A stretch of 64,000 nucleotides of DNA from Miscanthus floridulus (Eukaryota > Streptophyta > Magnoliopsida > Poales > Poaceae): NCBI RefSeq assembly GCF_019320115.1, contig NC_089593.1, positions 17,654,870 to 17,718,869 on the forward strand. The letters are read 5' to 3'. Below the pieces are notes generated by a model. It saw only the letters and a program-made list of their open reading frames with translations, did not search any database and was not told the origin of the DNA. Made by a program: the position numbers and the translations under genes. How positions within the stretch are numbered: position 1 is the first letter of the stretch; each line of letters begins with the position of its first letter. This document shows, in pieces, positions 1 through 11,053 of this stretch.

Positions 1-25
1 TTTTTGGTTTGTTAGCAACGCAGGA

Positions 26-119
26 TTGCATGCATGCATGGCAAGCAAATCAGAGGCTCAACTGTTTGATGCAATGCGAGCCCCATATGCATGCATGCAT
101 TGCAAGCAAATTAGAGGCC
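26..119. repeat. Short direct repeat with GCATGCAT core
   Basis: Two copies of a roughly 33-bp sequence lie at 26-58 and 87-119. Each has a TGCATGCATGCAT core followed by GCAAGCAAAT and AGAGGC, and they differ at about two positions. The core is self-complementary. No function can be assigned. It may be a small local duplication in flanking DNA. Confidence 0.7.
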
Positions 120-122
120 TAA

Positions 123-539
123 TCATGTATGTCCAGCAGGGCGCGAAGTTGAGGTAGGGCCAGGAACCGGTTGGACTTCGGCGCTGAAACCGCATAGACT
201 TTGTTCGCGAGACTTTGTTCGCAGGAGTTCCACAAGAGTCCGGTCCGATCCAGAGTCCGTTCTTTTTAGAGTCGGCGTTTTCTTTTGCCAGAGAAGATTT
301 TGCCCTATGAACGATTCCTCTGGAATCTTTTTAGGTGTAGAGATAAATAGTAAGTGACTGCACAATAGCTTATACGTCCCGTTGTAATACACGAACAAAT
401 TTGCTAGTAAATAAAAAGCACCAGTTGCAAACTTTCCTACAGCTACACCAACCAATGACCCCACAGTCAATGACTCTCCTAGATCAGGTGCACCCAAAAT
501 ATTGCACCCAGAAAAAGCACACCTTTGAAACAAACGCAA
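123..539 (-). CDS. Doubtful hypothetical ORF, possible exon
   Basis: This is an open frame of 138 codons that I do not recognise. Residues about 12-60 contain a glycine- and leucine-rich stretch (GAPDLGESLTVGSLVGVAVG, then a hydrophobic FYLLANLF) that could be a membrane-spanning or organelle-protein segment. The C-terminal part is low-complexity and looks non-coding. A potential splice donor (GTATAAG) falls after the hydrophobic part, so the true exon could be shorter. The pyrimidine-rich DNA at 600-800 would lie upstream on this strand, where a leader might be. The Gypsy insertion at 865 would then sit in the 5' flank. It may equally be a chance frame. Confidence 0.2.
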   Translation of the reverse strand: MRLFQRCAFSGCNILGAPDLGESLTVGSLVGVAVGKFATGAFYLLANLFVYYNGTYKLLCSHLLFISTPKKIPEESFIGQNLLWQKKTPTLKRTDSGSDRTLVELLRTKSREQSLCGFSAEVQPVPGPTSTSRPAGHT

Positions 540-864
540 GATTCACTCTAACATCTTCTTTCTCTTACTCAAATCCAAAGACCCAAATTATTTGGATCAA
601 ACTTCAGCACTCATAGCTCATCCCACCCCGTGCCCACCCCACGCGCGGCTCTCTCTCTCCACCCCCCCCCCCATCGACACACCTCTTTCGCATGCGCGAC
701 TTTTCCTCTTCCCCATGCGACTCCGACTCCTCTCCCTCCCCTCCCCTCCCCTCTATGCCCCACCACGTCGCGTACCCCTCCATCTCTCTCCTGAGACGGC
801 AGCGGTCGGAGGGTGACAGCGTCCTAGTGTTTGGTTCGAATGACGGAACAGTTCTAATTTCATG
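540..864. other. Pyrimidine-rich flank, no gene seen
   Basis: C- and CT-rich DNA with a run of C at about 661-672 and repeated CTCCC tracts. It could be the leader or promoter of a gene on either strand, but no coding signal is convincing. It ends at the TCATG target duplication of the Gypsy element. The same unique DNA continues at 37057. Confidence 0.5.
860..864. repeat. Target site duplication TCATG (left)
   Basis: TCATG directly precedes the left LTR and is repeated directly after the right LTR at 37052-37056. This is the 5-bp duplication expected of a Ty3/Gypsy integrase. It shows that 865-37051 inserted as one unit. Confidence 0.95.
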
Positions 865-2080
865 TGTCGGTGTTTCGGACCGGGGGGGTCCTCAACCGAC
901 GAGTAAATTTGTGCTGCGTGCTCCCGAACCGGATGGTGATGCAAAGAGACACAAGGTTTATACTGGTTCAGGCAATCGAGGCCCTACGTCCAGTCTGAGA
1001 GATCGATCTTGTATTCCTTGCACCGGAGTGCTCGTAGTAGGGGGTTACAAGCTAGGTGAGAGAGTGAGCTAGCCCCAGGTCTTGGCGTGGGTGGTGCGGG
1101 CTACTTGAGGCGTTGTTCTCAAGCAGCGTAGAAGCGTGTAGTTTGAGTTCCTCTTTCTACTCGTTCCTTTTTTCACCCTAGAAATGGCCCCGGTCCCTCC
1201 CTTTTATACTCTAAGTGAGAACCAGGAACGTACATATGTTGCTACATAGCACTCTATAAATGGGGGTGGCGTGTCCGAGCCCTGTAGCCGGCCACTGTTG
1301 TGGTATGGTCGATGGAGTGGCCCCGTCCTTGTCGTGCAGAAGTGACGCGCCGGTTATACTTGGTCTTGTGCGTCGTGGGGCTCCAGTACAGCTTGAGGCA
1401 GGACATGGCGGGCGACGTGCTGGTCATCGTGCGATGACGTCGTAGGGAGCCGTGGCTCTGCAGATGCCGAGGCCGAGCCATCGTGGGGGGCTCGGCGGAC
1501 ATGGATCCTCAGGCTGCCGAGCCCCTGAAGCAAACTGCCGAGGCCTTGGAGGGAATTATTGGTCCTGGGTACTGATTCCGAGGCCACAGTATCCCAGACG
1601 TGGCTCCCCACGCCGCGTTGTTCTCGGAGCAGGAGTTGGCAGCACAGTGAGGCATGGGCGTCAACCATGTGCATAGCGGTTGGCACAGTGGCGGGTAACC
1701 CCTGCCCAGTCCTGCCTCCTGTCCCGTCGGCCATTCCGCTGTACTGTGCCGAGCATGCGGCCGATGTCAGGGGCAGCAGTTGGCTGAGTTAATGCGACAC
1801 GACGTTTTGTCAGAGGGACGGGTGAAGGAAGAGGCAGCGGAGTGCTGCCGAGCCCGCCTCGCGCGAGACGGAGGGTCGGCGACCCGGCCGAGGCCTGCGA
1901 CGAGAGGGGGTCGGCCGAGGCCTTCGGTGGGGGATCGCCCGGGGTCAGCGGTGAGGGGGCCTCGGGCGAGTCGGAGAATCGGCCGAGGCCAGCGGTTGTT
2001 AGCTGGTTTCGATCTTTACGAAGTCTAAGCAGTCATTTTTTGGTTCTTGCTTAGGGTACCCCTTCTCACGGTATCCGACA
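865..2080 (-). repeat. 3' LTR of the Tat Gypsy element
   Basis: 1,216 bp with TG...CA ends and terminal inverted TGTCGG/CCGACA. It matches 35836-37051 along its full length. On the minus strand a TATA-like GTATAAAAGG lies at 1200-1209, suitable for transcription toward lower coordinates. On the plus strand a second TATA-like TCTATAAAT sits at about 1253-1261. Confidence 0.95.
1200..1209 (-). promoter_or_regulatory. TATA-like box in the 3' LTR
   Basis: GTATAAAAGG on the minus strand, identical to the site in the 5' LTR at 36171-36180. In the 5' LTR it would start the genomic RNA. In this copy it would read into the flanking DNA below 865. Confidence 0.6.
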
Positions 2081-2110
2081 GTAGCCCCCGAGCCTTGGGG
2101 GAGTGGAGGC
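2081..2110 (-). other. Polypurine tract region of the Tat element
   Basis: On the minus strand the bases before the 3' LTR read CTCCCCCAAGGCTCGGGGGCTAC. The purine-rich GGGGG core next to the LTR is the expected plus-strand priming site. The same TCGGGGGCT adjoins the second Tat LTR at 59275. Confidence 0.6.
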
Positions 2111-2296
2111 ACTCCCCCTGAGGTTCTGACAAGAATTGGCTCTTGATAGTTCCTGTTGGGATGGTGTTTTGTACTCGAGGTTTCGGTGGGTGCGCGCGAG
2201 CGCACCCGCCGGGTGTAGCCCCCGAGGCCCTGGAGGAGTGATTTCACTTCTTCAGGGGCTTTTTTCTCTTTCGAGTGAGGGGTTTTCATTGTGTTT

Positions 2297-3430
2297 GCCG
2301 AGCCCGTGGGTGCGAGTTCGGATCGCTGGGCCCCGACGATGCTGCGGGAAGAGCCCCTTAGCCTCTGCCTGGAGCGAGAGGGCCGTCAGGGGTTCCCCCG
2401 GCTTTTTGTACGACCCTCGCGCTTCCTTTTCGCTCGGAAGGAGGGGTGGAAGATGCCATGCTACCCTCGGTGGGCGCGAGCGATGGCATTTCCGGTGAGC
2501 TGTTATCGGGTAAGTCCGAGTGGAGGCCCGTACCCCGTTCGCTGGGGGTCGGCTAGCGGTCTGGAGACGCGCTCCAAGAGTACCGGAGGGTTTCTCTAGT
2601 GGGTGCCGAGGCCGTTCGCTGGGCCTCGGTGGCTCGGTGCCTCCCTACGGTGGGATCCCATTCGGAGACCTCCCTGCCGGTCTCGGACACGATTTAGGGC
2701 GTCCCAAGCATTTCGCTTGGACCTCGGCCTCGTACAGGCTCGCCCGTAGTCGTCCCTGACTCTGTTGCCCTGGGGCAGCTGTCGAAACCCCTGGGGGCCC
2801 AGCCTTCGAACCCCTGGACCGTAACAGGCTTGGGTCGCTTGTCTTTATCTTGGGTGCAGGAAGAGCCCCCGAGCCTCCGCACGGAGCGAGAGGGCGGTCA
2901 GGGGTCCTCCTGGCTTTTTTGTTCGTCCCTCGCACGTCCTTTTCGCTCGGACAGGGGGTTGTTTGCCGAGCCCACTCGTGTGCGAGTCTGAGCCGCTGGG
3001 TCTCGGCAAAGTTGCAGGAGGAGCCCCCGAGTCTCTCGCACGGAGCGAGAGAGCGGTCAGAGGTCCCCCTGGCTTTTGGTTCGCCCCTCGCGCGTGAGGG
3101 TCTATCTGCCGAGCCCCCCTCGGGTGCGAGCCTAGGTCGCGGGGTCTCGGCGTCTTTTGTAGAAGGAGCTCCCTAGCCTCTGCATGGAGCAAGAGGGCCG
3201 TCAGGAGTTCTTCTGGCTTTTTGAACGACCCTCGCGCTTCCTTTTCGCTCGGAAGGAGGGTTTGTTTTGCCGAGCCCCCTCGTGTGCGAGCCCAAGTCGC
3301 TGGGCCTCGGCAATGTTTTGCAGGAAGAGTCCCTTAGCCTCTGCGCGGAGCAAGAGGGCCGTCAGGGATTCTCCTGACTTTTTATTCGACCCTCGCGCTT
3401 CCTTTTCGCTCGGAAGGAGGGGTGGAATGT
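2297..3430. repeat. Modular repeat array, about 145-160 bp units
   Basis: Variant copies of one module start with GCCGAGCCC at about 2297, 2965, 3108 and 3269; a partial copy lacking the start lies at 2848-2963. Each holds GTGCGAG..CGCTGGG, GAAGAGCCCC..AGCCTCTGC, GGAGCGAGAGGGC and a CCCTCGCGC..TTTTCGCTCGGA end. The array lies between the antisense ORF leader and the 3' LTR. Non-coding repeats here are common in Tat elements, and no function is evident. Confidence 0.8.
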
Positions 3431-3803
3431 GCCACGCTACCCTCGGTGGGCGCGAGCGATGGCATTTCCGGTGAGCTATTATCGGGTAAGTCCGAGTGGA
3501 GGCCCGTACCCCGTTCGCTGGGGGTCGGCTAGTGGTCCGGAGACGCGCTCCAAGAGTACCGGAGGGTTTCTCTAGTGGGTGCCGAGGCCGTTCGCTGGGC
3601 CTCGGTGGCTCGGTGCCTCCTTACGGTGGGATCCCATTCGGAGACCTCCCTGCCGGTCTCGGACACGACACAGGGCGTCCCAAGCGTTTCGCTTGCTTGG
3701 GCCTCGGCCTCGTATAGGCTCGCCCGTAGTCACCCCTGACTCTGTTGCCCTGGGGCGGCTGTCGAAACCCCTAAGGGCCCAGCCTTCGAACCCCTGGACC
3801 ATA
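2297..3803. repeat. Segmental direct duplication, about 530 bp
   Basis: 2297-2822 and 3269-3803 are near copies at an offset of about 975 bp. Both include the module, then the conserved stretch with GATGGCATTTCCGGTGAGCT, GGCCCGTACCCCGTTCGCTG and CCCAGCCTTCGAACCCCTGG. Small indels separate them, for example CGCTTGG against CGCTTGCTTGG. The duplication occurred inside the element's 3' non-coding region. Confidence 0.85.
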
Positions 3804-4096
3804 GTGGGCTCGGTGCCCAGTTCCTTTGCCTGAAAGGAATCTGGTGGGGGTTATTTCTCTCCCTACGGCTAACAACGGCAGGCGCGTCTTTTGAGGCGGC
3901 TTTTTCGGGGAGGCGAAACGGCGCCTGCTGCTGCTGCGGTTGGACGCGACGTGGTGTCAGCCGACGGGACGTAACCGTACTCGTGATTAATGAGGAGGGA
4001 GTGGGCGCGTGGGCGGTAAGACCGGATCTGGATAACCGCATCGGATTTTTGGGGGAAACCTCCCTGATTTCGTCGCCCACGATTTCGTCTCGTCCC

Positions 4097-4107
4097 TACA
4101 TAAATAC
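4097..4107 (+). promoter_or_regulatory. TATA-like site upstream of the antisense ORF
   Basis: TACATAAATAC lies about 170 bp before the ATG at 4276, followed by a CT-rich leader and a GA-rich tract at 4210-4245. This resembles a plant core promoter with a pyrimidine-rich leader. It suggests the antisense ORF has its own plus-strand transcript; no direct evidence of transcription is available. Confidence 0.45.
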
Positions 4108-4275
4108 GCAAAGAGCCTCGCCCTCCCCCTCCTTACCTTTTCCGCATTCGCTTTCGCTGCCTCCGTGCCGTTGCTGAGAGCATAGAGCGCCGGGGAGGAG
4201 AAGGGCGAGAGCGAGAGACTGAAAGAAAGAGAGAGAGAGAGAGATTACCGCCGTAGCAGCGTCCTCCACCGCGTA

Positions 4276-4665
4276 ATGGCTGGTGGTCCCGTCATCCTCC
4301 CGGCGGATCCCTGGGAGCGGTCTGACGTCACCGAGGAGAAGCTGCAGTCGCTCGTGGAGGCCGGTCTTCTTCGCCCGATCACCGACCCCGACGAGCCGGA
4401 GTGGATCGCTCCGGGGAACGAGTCAGAGACGAGGCCGCGTGACGACTACGTGGTGAGCTTCGTCGTCTTCCACGAGCGAGGCCTCGGGTCGCCGGTGGAT
4501 CAGTTCATGCGGGCGCTCCCGCACTACTATGGCGTGGAGCTTCACAACTTCAGCCCCAACTCCATCGCGCAGGCGGCCATCTTCGTCGCCGTCTGCGAGG
4601 GGTACTTGGGGATCGCTCCCCACTGGGAGCTGTGGCTCCACTTGTTCTGAGCGACGTTCACCACC
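4276..4665 (+). pseudogene. Antisense ORF of the Tat element, 5' part
   Basis: This is the first part of a plant protein family annotated as 'putative gypsy type transposon' (Transposase_28 type), encoded opposite to gag-pol in Tat elements. It begins MAGGPVILPADPWERSDVTE. It includes DDYVVSFVVFHERGLG and the motif AIFVAVCEGYLGIAPHWELW, which is characteristic of the family. The start is the first ATG after the CT-rich leader. A TGA at 4648-4650 follows HLF, where relatives often keep a charged residue, so CGA to TGA is likely. The frame then runs to ACC ACC, where the LARD-like array inserted, and resumes at 25281. The family's function is unknown. Confidence 0.85.
4661..4665. repeat. Target site duplication CCACC (left)
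   Basis: CCACC precedes the nested array and recurs at 25276-25280. Because only the outer ends carry the duplication, the three-LTR array behaves as a single insertion event that was later expanded. Confidence 0.95.
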
Positions 4666-7600
4666 TGTGGCAGAACCGCCTAATCTAATGCCTCACAGGA
4701 GTGCTCGTCTTCCATTAGACACTAAGCACTCGAGGGAGAACACTAAATTACTCGGTTCTGTCGGACACACCCCAGGGGAGAACCCGAAAATCCACATTTT
4801 TGCCATCAGGATCACAAATGAGAGAATAAAGCTTACATCATTCGTAATCATTTCTTACATCACTTTTAACACAACAGCAGAGTATAATATTTATTAATAT
4901 AACAGCGGAATGAAATCATATTATCAGAGTTATAAACAATTTACTTGAACAGCGGAATAGAAACATGTGAATAGAGTTACAGCGGAAATAAATATCTAAA
5001 CATGACGTGAGGAAGTATTGACATATAGACTACGACAACAGATTATTAAACTTCCATTTTTAAAAGCATTTGGTGAGAGTTATAAATAAAAACTACGATC
5101 GCAGCGTAACGGAAATCCTCTCTGAGCCCACCAGGAGGAATCCACACACAAGAGTCAGCTTTAGCATCCACCTGTCACCTGCAACAGGGGGAATAAAACC
5201 CTGAGTACTCAATTGTACTCAGCAAGACTTATCCGACAGAAGAAAAGAAAAGACTCCAAGGATATGCGTGGCTATCTGGCTTGTGGGTTTATTGCATTTG
5301 CAGGAAGCATTACTAAGCATGTGTCCTTATGTTCGATTTTTATTAATAGCCGCATTGGTTCATTTACTAACCATTCTATGTAAGCACCTGTGCTACTTTC
5401 AAGTAGGTGGTAAGCAATCAGAATTCCTTTGTCCATCTTCCATCCTTCATCTTTCAGTTCTTACTACGATGCTAAACCGTAGACAAGCCGTACCGGATAG
5501 CCCGGCGATTCGTGAATCAATGCCCCCAGCTGGGTACCCCGAAAACACACGCCCCGCTTGTACCCCAGGCACAAGCAGGACCAACCCATCACTCTCCTGT
5601 CCCGGGTATCCAGGTCCCCGTCCAAACTGGGACTCCAAGCCCCCGCCTCTGAGTCCCGGACTCAGTGCGGTGCAAGGACCTCCTCCACCAAAAACAAACC
5701 CTGACAGTCGGTCCGGAAAGAGCCGGATCCGCGACAAGAGAGCAACAAGTCTTCCAAGCGCCCATACACAAGTATGTGCTCGGGATAATAAGTCTGTGAC
5801 CTGCCTAGAGTCATATGCACGATCGGTCCTTAATCGACCAGACAGGGAAGACGGTGTAACCAAGCTATGACCCGCCTCCGCGGCGACACAACTTCTTACA
5901 CCCACCAATACCCAAACCATATCCCTGCCCGGTCACCATTTTCCTTTCCACCATTTATTATTTTCCAAGTGATAGTAATCTAATAATATATTTCCTATCT
6001 CTCGCGAGTGACAGGCAATCACTCGACTTCTACCGGAGTCCTGTAGCATAGCATTCTACACGATCCTGTCATACTAGTAAGACTTATAGGAATAAAGATA
6101 TATATGCAAGTGGGTTTCATTCAACTCCTTAACTTAATGCACAAATATTATTTAAACTGCAGAAAGTAGGGGTTATGCACCGGGGCTTGCCTGGGTAAAA
6201 TATAATCAGAAGTTAGCTTTCCATCATGGCGACATGATCTCCAAAAGCACCATTTCTCCAGCAACTCCCGACAACTCCGTGATCCACCGACGTCCCTATT
6301 ATGATATGCAATGTAATGCCATGCAAAGATATAATTAATTGACTGCAATCGTGACTCGTATAAATACGCTTTTACGCCTCTCAAGTTAACGGGCTAGTTC
6401 TAACTACGACCGTACTTAGCTACGTATCCATGTTGTCGAACAAGGCATTATTTCTCAATAATTCTTTTAGTTATATAAACCAACGGTGTTTCTTTATTCG
6501 CAATAGGACATTATTATTTATCTAGCAACTAATTATTCTAGAGCTACAAAATTATGGTGAGCCGCTAATATTGCTAGGAACCTACTGTAAAGATTTCAGA
6601 TCTAATACTATTGCCAATTTGTCACGAAAGTTCCTACAAATTTATATTTTGCAATATTAAATATCTTAGATTAATTATATGACTCCTAAGAATATCATCA
6701 AACTATGTGAACAAAATACACTATTGGATGGATCATGATTGTAGGAACTCAACCAAACTGGTTTCATAATTTTTGGACTGGTACATAAATTTATATTGAT
6801 TTTATCAATTTATTCTCGAAACTAATTTAGCAAAACAAAACACTCAACAAGAACGAGCCTAGGCGGCCAACTCGGCCCGAAGGCACGCGCGTGGCCCAAC
6901 ACGGCGCGACGGCCCAGTAGCTCCGCGCACGGCCCATTAGCCAGGCGCGGCCCGGCGGTGCGAGAGGCACGCGACCAGTCCGGCGAGAGCGCGGCCCAGG
7001 CGCGTTGGCAACTGGCCGGCCCACCGTGCGGCAGCGAGCGGCCCAGACACGGCGCCAACAGGCCGGCCCAGCTGGTCAAGCCCAGGGCGCGGGCGCGCTT
7101 TGCAGAAAAACCCCTTATTCGTTTTGCTAATCGCCAAACCCTATTTGCACTATTCATACGAGTCGTGTACTTAGCAGTAAACACCTTGCGTATTTCTATT
7201 TCTTGGATTTCTCACCTTCACGTCATCCCCAAAAATAGAGCTCATCACCGAAGCAGGGGAACCAGTCGACGGCGAAAAAATTAGCCGCGGGGCAGCGGCG
7301 GCCCGGCCGGGTACGCAGGCACCGGCGGCGTGGCAGGCACCTGGACGGCGCACGGCGGACTCCTTGGCACCGGCTGACAAGTCGCGGCGCGCCGACGAAG
7401 GTGGCCCAGCGGCAGCGGACCGGCCACGGCAACGCGGGCAGCACAGGGACCGAGAGCACGGCCAGCCCGAGGAACAGGGGCGCCACGGCGTGCACGGACG
7501 CACAACGCGCACAGAGGCAGCAAGGGCACGGTCACGCCGGAGTGCAGGACGCACGGCAGCAGGAGAAGCCGGGCGCAGGCGACGGCGGAGCCCTGCGGCC

Positions 7601-9266
7601 CGGGCGGTGACAGCTTGGCCGGGTCACATGCGCGAGGGGCTCGGTCCAGCGTTGCGGGACTGATGGTCCAGAGAGGGCGAAGAGGCACGGGCGCGCTCCA
7701 GGGCGCGGTAGCTGCGACTCGGCTGAGCGTGGGCGATTTCCGGCTAGGGCGCAGCAGGGAACATCGGCGGCTCCTGCGGAGGACTCGGCGGCGCGGCGCT
7801 GCGAGGCAGAACCGGCATAGGTGGGGAGCTGCGGCCACGGCGTGGTGCGCGGCAGCAGCACAGGCCTAGGCGCTCGGAAGGCAGCGCGGGAGGAGGAGGA
7901 TGGCGCCATGGGTCTCGCGCATGGTAGTGGAGTTGTGCTCGATGCGGTCCTGGGCGGTGGCACGGCAACGACGTGCTGCAGCTTGCGTGCTCGCGCGAGG
8001 AGGGCCCGGCACCAGACGGCGTGGGCCCGACGGGCGCTGCGGGGAAGAACAGAAGCTGGTCATCTGTGGCTCCGGTGAGGCGCTCCGGCAGCCGCGGGGC
8101 GACGGAGGAAGGGATGCGCGCGAGGGCTCGGTCCAGTGCGGTGGTGGACTTCACGTGCGCACGTGAGGGAAAACAAGGGAGGCGTCGGTGTTTGCTGCGG
8201 TGCAGCACAGCAGGAGCAAGGCGAGACGCATGGAGTAGCTCGGTCTTCGGCTTAAGCAAGAAGGCAGCAGGCTTCGTATACAAGAAGCCGAGGGAGACCG
8301 ACAGGGCAGCACGGTACCACGCGGCCGGCAGTGGCGTTCCAGCGCGCGGACAGGAAATTGAAAGGACACGGCAGCACAGCAGGGGTCCGCAGAGCCGTAC
8401 GCGACGTGGACGGCGTCGCTACGCAGCGATGGTGCCGGTGAGCCAAAACGCGGTGGCCGGCCAACAAGCCAGGCAGCGAGTCGGCACGAACAGACAGTGC
8501 AAAGATGGGACGAGTCACCCTGGCGGGACGCGAAGACAGAGACAGGCATGACAGGCTGCAGCGGAGAAAAGAAAAGAAAAAGAATAGTCGGTCAAATATA
8601 CAGTGAGAGAGGACAGAGTGGCCTGACAGGTTAACGACGGCACGGTTCAATTAAGCTAGGAAATATATTATGCGTTGCGAGCAAAAGACAAGGCTCCTCT
8701 CTCCCATCCTGGGTCATTATCACCTCGCAGCCTACTCGCAGCGCTTCCGCTAAACCTGTGTGCCAGCCAGAAACAGACCATGCATGTTCTTGGCTGCTGA
8801 AACTGGAGAATATTAAACTAGTACTGTCACATAATCCTCCCTCGCTCACCTATGTACAAACTGTTGACTCGCTGGCGGTGACGAGTAGAAGTACAAAAAT
8901 GTGGATTCCCAATGGAGAGCAATGCAGAGCCTCAGCGTTAACCATGACAAAATGGTTAGATAATTATTACACTAATGCGGGCTCTGAACTTGCGTAATTA
9001 CACCCTGATAATATAAACATGTACAAAATTGTTATAATACTAGTCTGTACGCATCAGCAGGAATATAGTTTTTCCCGTGTCTTACTAGTAAATTGTGGTT
9101 AAATGTCCATGGGCGCACATTTGATTCGAGTCCACAAAACTGAGTCACAAGATTCGCTTATCGCCTCAAGTACGTTTTAAATTAAAAATCCGAGAAACTC
9201 GTTTCAAAAACTTTACTGAGGCCTAAATCGTGGCGCTAAAAAGGATCGTAACCCCAGGGTGTTACA
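4666..9266 (-). repeat. LARD LTR 1 (left outer, 3' LTR)
   Basis: 4,601 bp, ending on the plus strand in CAGGGTGTTACA. The left third is AT-rich and includes three ACAGCGGAA motifs at 4870-4990. The part at 6850-8600 is very GC-rich and holds many chance open frames that break between copies. A GAAAAGAAAAGAAAAA tract lies at about 8563. It carries several private alleles against LTR 2 and LTR 3 left of about 7700. Confidence 0.95.
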
Positions 9267-11053
9267 ACCAACCCCCCTTAAAAAGAATCTCGTCCCGAGA
9301 TTCGAAACTGGAAGCAGAAAAGGGGAAACGCGATTACATTCCGTAGGTCAGGGATTACACGAAAGATTACACGACTTCGAACACTAAACCACATGGGGAT
9401 CTAGGAATACCTAGTTAAGAGCAACTTGATACACCCAAGACCTACTCCCAAAGTCGGGATAGACGAGGACAATGGAGAAACAACAAGATAATGATTATCC
9501 AAAACATGGCGTAGCACCAACAAATCCAGAAACAGTCGACTGAGAAGTAAAACATCGTGAACCCTAAGGCCAACTAACCAAGGGAACTTGAACTTCTTCG
9601 ACGAACCGGATCCTTCCTTCTTCTCAGATCACACTATCACCTTAGACTGCCGAACCTAGCTTCACCAGGTCGACTGAATTTCGTAGTCCTTGTCCGCATG
9701 CCGAGGGATGGGATGAAGAAAAGAGCAAGGTCCAAGGGGACTTTCTAGAGGAGAACGGAGAGGGGAACAACGACACCAGAGGTGGAGGCGGAAGGGAATG
9801 GGATACACAGATGGTTCATGCCTGTGGGGAATAAGCACAAACCATGGTGTGTCTCCTGCGCGAGAGCGGCGGAGGGGAAAATAAAAGAGAGTAGAGGGGT
9901 CCGCTGACGAGGCAGGCGTGCGGGCGACCATGTTCACAAAAGAAGAAAAGAGGGAGGGGAGGGGGGGTCCGGTACAGGGAACGACGGTGCGAGCAGAGAG
10001 CCACTGGACGCCAGGAAAGGAAAAGTGCACAGTGCACAAGGACGGCGAGCACTGCACGATGTCGCGGTCACGCGAAAACGGGACGATAATGGACCCGACA
10101 TCGACGGCGTTTGCAGGGCACGCAGCGAATAACCCCGGCATGCGTAGCACGGTCAACTAAGCACAGGGCCTTGGGACAAAACGTCCACTCTGACTTTTGC
10201 AACTACTCCCGACTATCCACTGCTGACCTTCCTTGACCACATCCGTCTTTTCTGTAAACCCAGATCATGTCATACTTCCTTTCTCCAAACCATCTCCTTT
10301 TTACCTTGAAAGACACTTTTGCATCCCCATTATGGATTTCCCATTTGAACACCCGAACATTTTCAAGGAGAAAACTTTAAAACAAAATAGTACGGCGGTG
10401 TAACTTGGTAAAGGTACTTGGTTAACAACCTCGATACCAGCGCGTGCCGAGCAGCGTCACATGTGGCAGCTGTTCCACATGGAGCCCTCGGTTTTGTCGC
10501 GGCACCATAAGCTTTTAACCAGGCAACTATTACCAACTTACACGCCCAGAAGGCAGTGGGGTCATAGACCACAGAGTAAAGGGGTATCGCAAGGGAAAAA
10601 TTCAACAACAAAGGTTTCCCTCCACAACAAGGGACAAGGAATTTAAATCCAACTGACGGATTTGGTTTAAAAAGATTCAAGTATTCTGTTGGGACATCCA
10701 CAATTAGTCGCTACAGTGTCCAATAACATCCAATCACGACTGATCTGCTTGGCATCTGAATGCCAACTTCTCTTGTAACTCACTTATCATCGCCCTTGAA
10801 AACTTAGAGCAAGCCTAACAAGACTTTAAAGTAAATGAACGCAATAAACACAGCGAAATAATAAAAATGCATGTTCCAATGATCTTACACGGGTACAACG
10901 TACAGGCATTCAGGCTCCTGTTCCCGACACAGCATTCACCTACGATCGAATGATCTCAACAAATCCGAAGGACGAATAGCAGACAAGAGTACAATACTGG
11001 GGGATAGTGATGAAAAACACTACTACTACTACGGGCACAACGTCCCAAGGCAA
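9267..11053. other. LARD internal region 1, 3' non-coding part
   Basis: There is no gag, RT or integrase here. The stretch 9690-10150 differs from its twin at 17697-18160 by many one-base indels in short runs, while neighbouring DNA is nearly identical. Stretches open in one copy are broken in the other, so I call no gene. Confidence 0.7.
9268..9285 (-). other. Polypurine tract, internal copy 1
   Basis: The minus strand reads CTTTTTAAGGGGGGTTGG directly before the 3' LTR (LTR 1). This is the standard position for plus-strand priming. Confidence 0.75.

Noticed and set aside
5268..5870. 200-codon plus-strand ORF in LTR 1 and LTR 3
   Set aside because: It is frameshifted in LTR 2 (the CCGCCCTCTGAG insertion) and has no recognisable domain. 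It lies within an LTR and opposite to element transcription.
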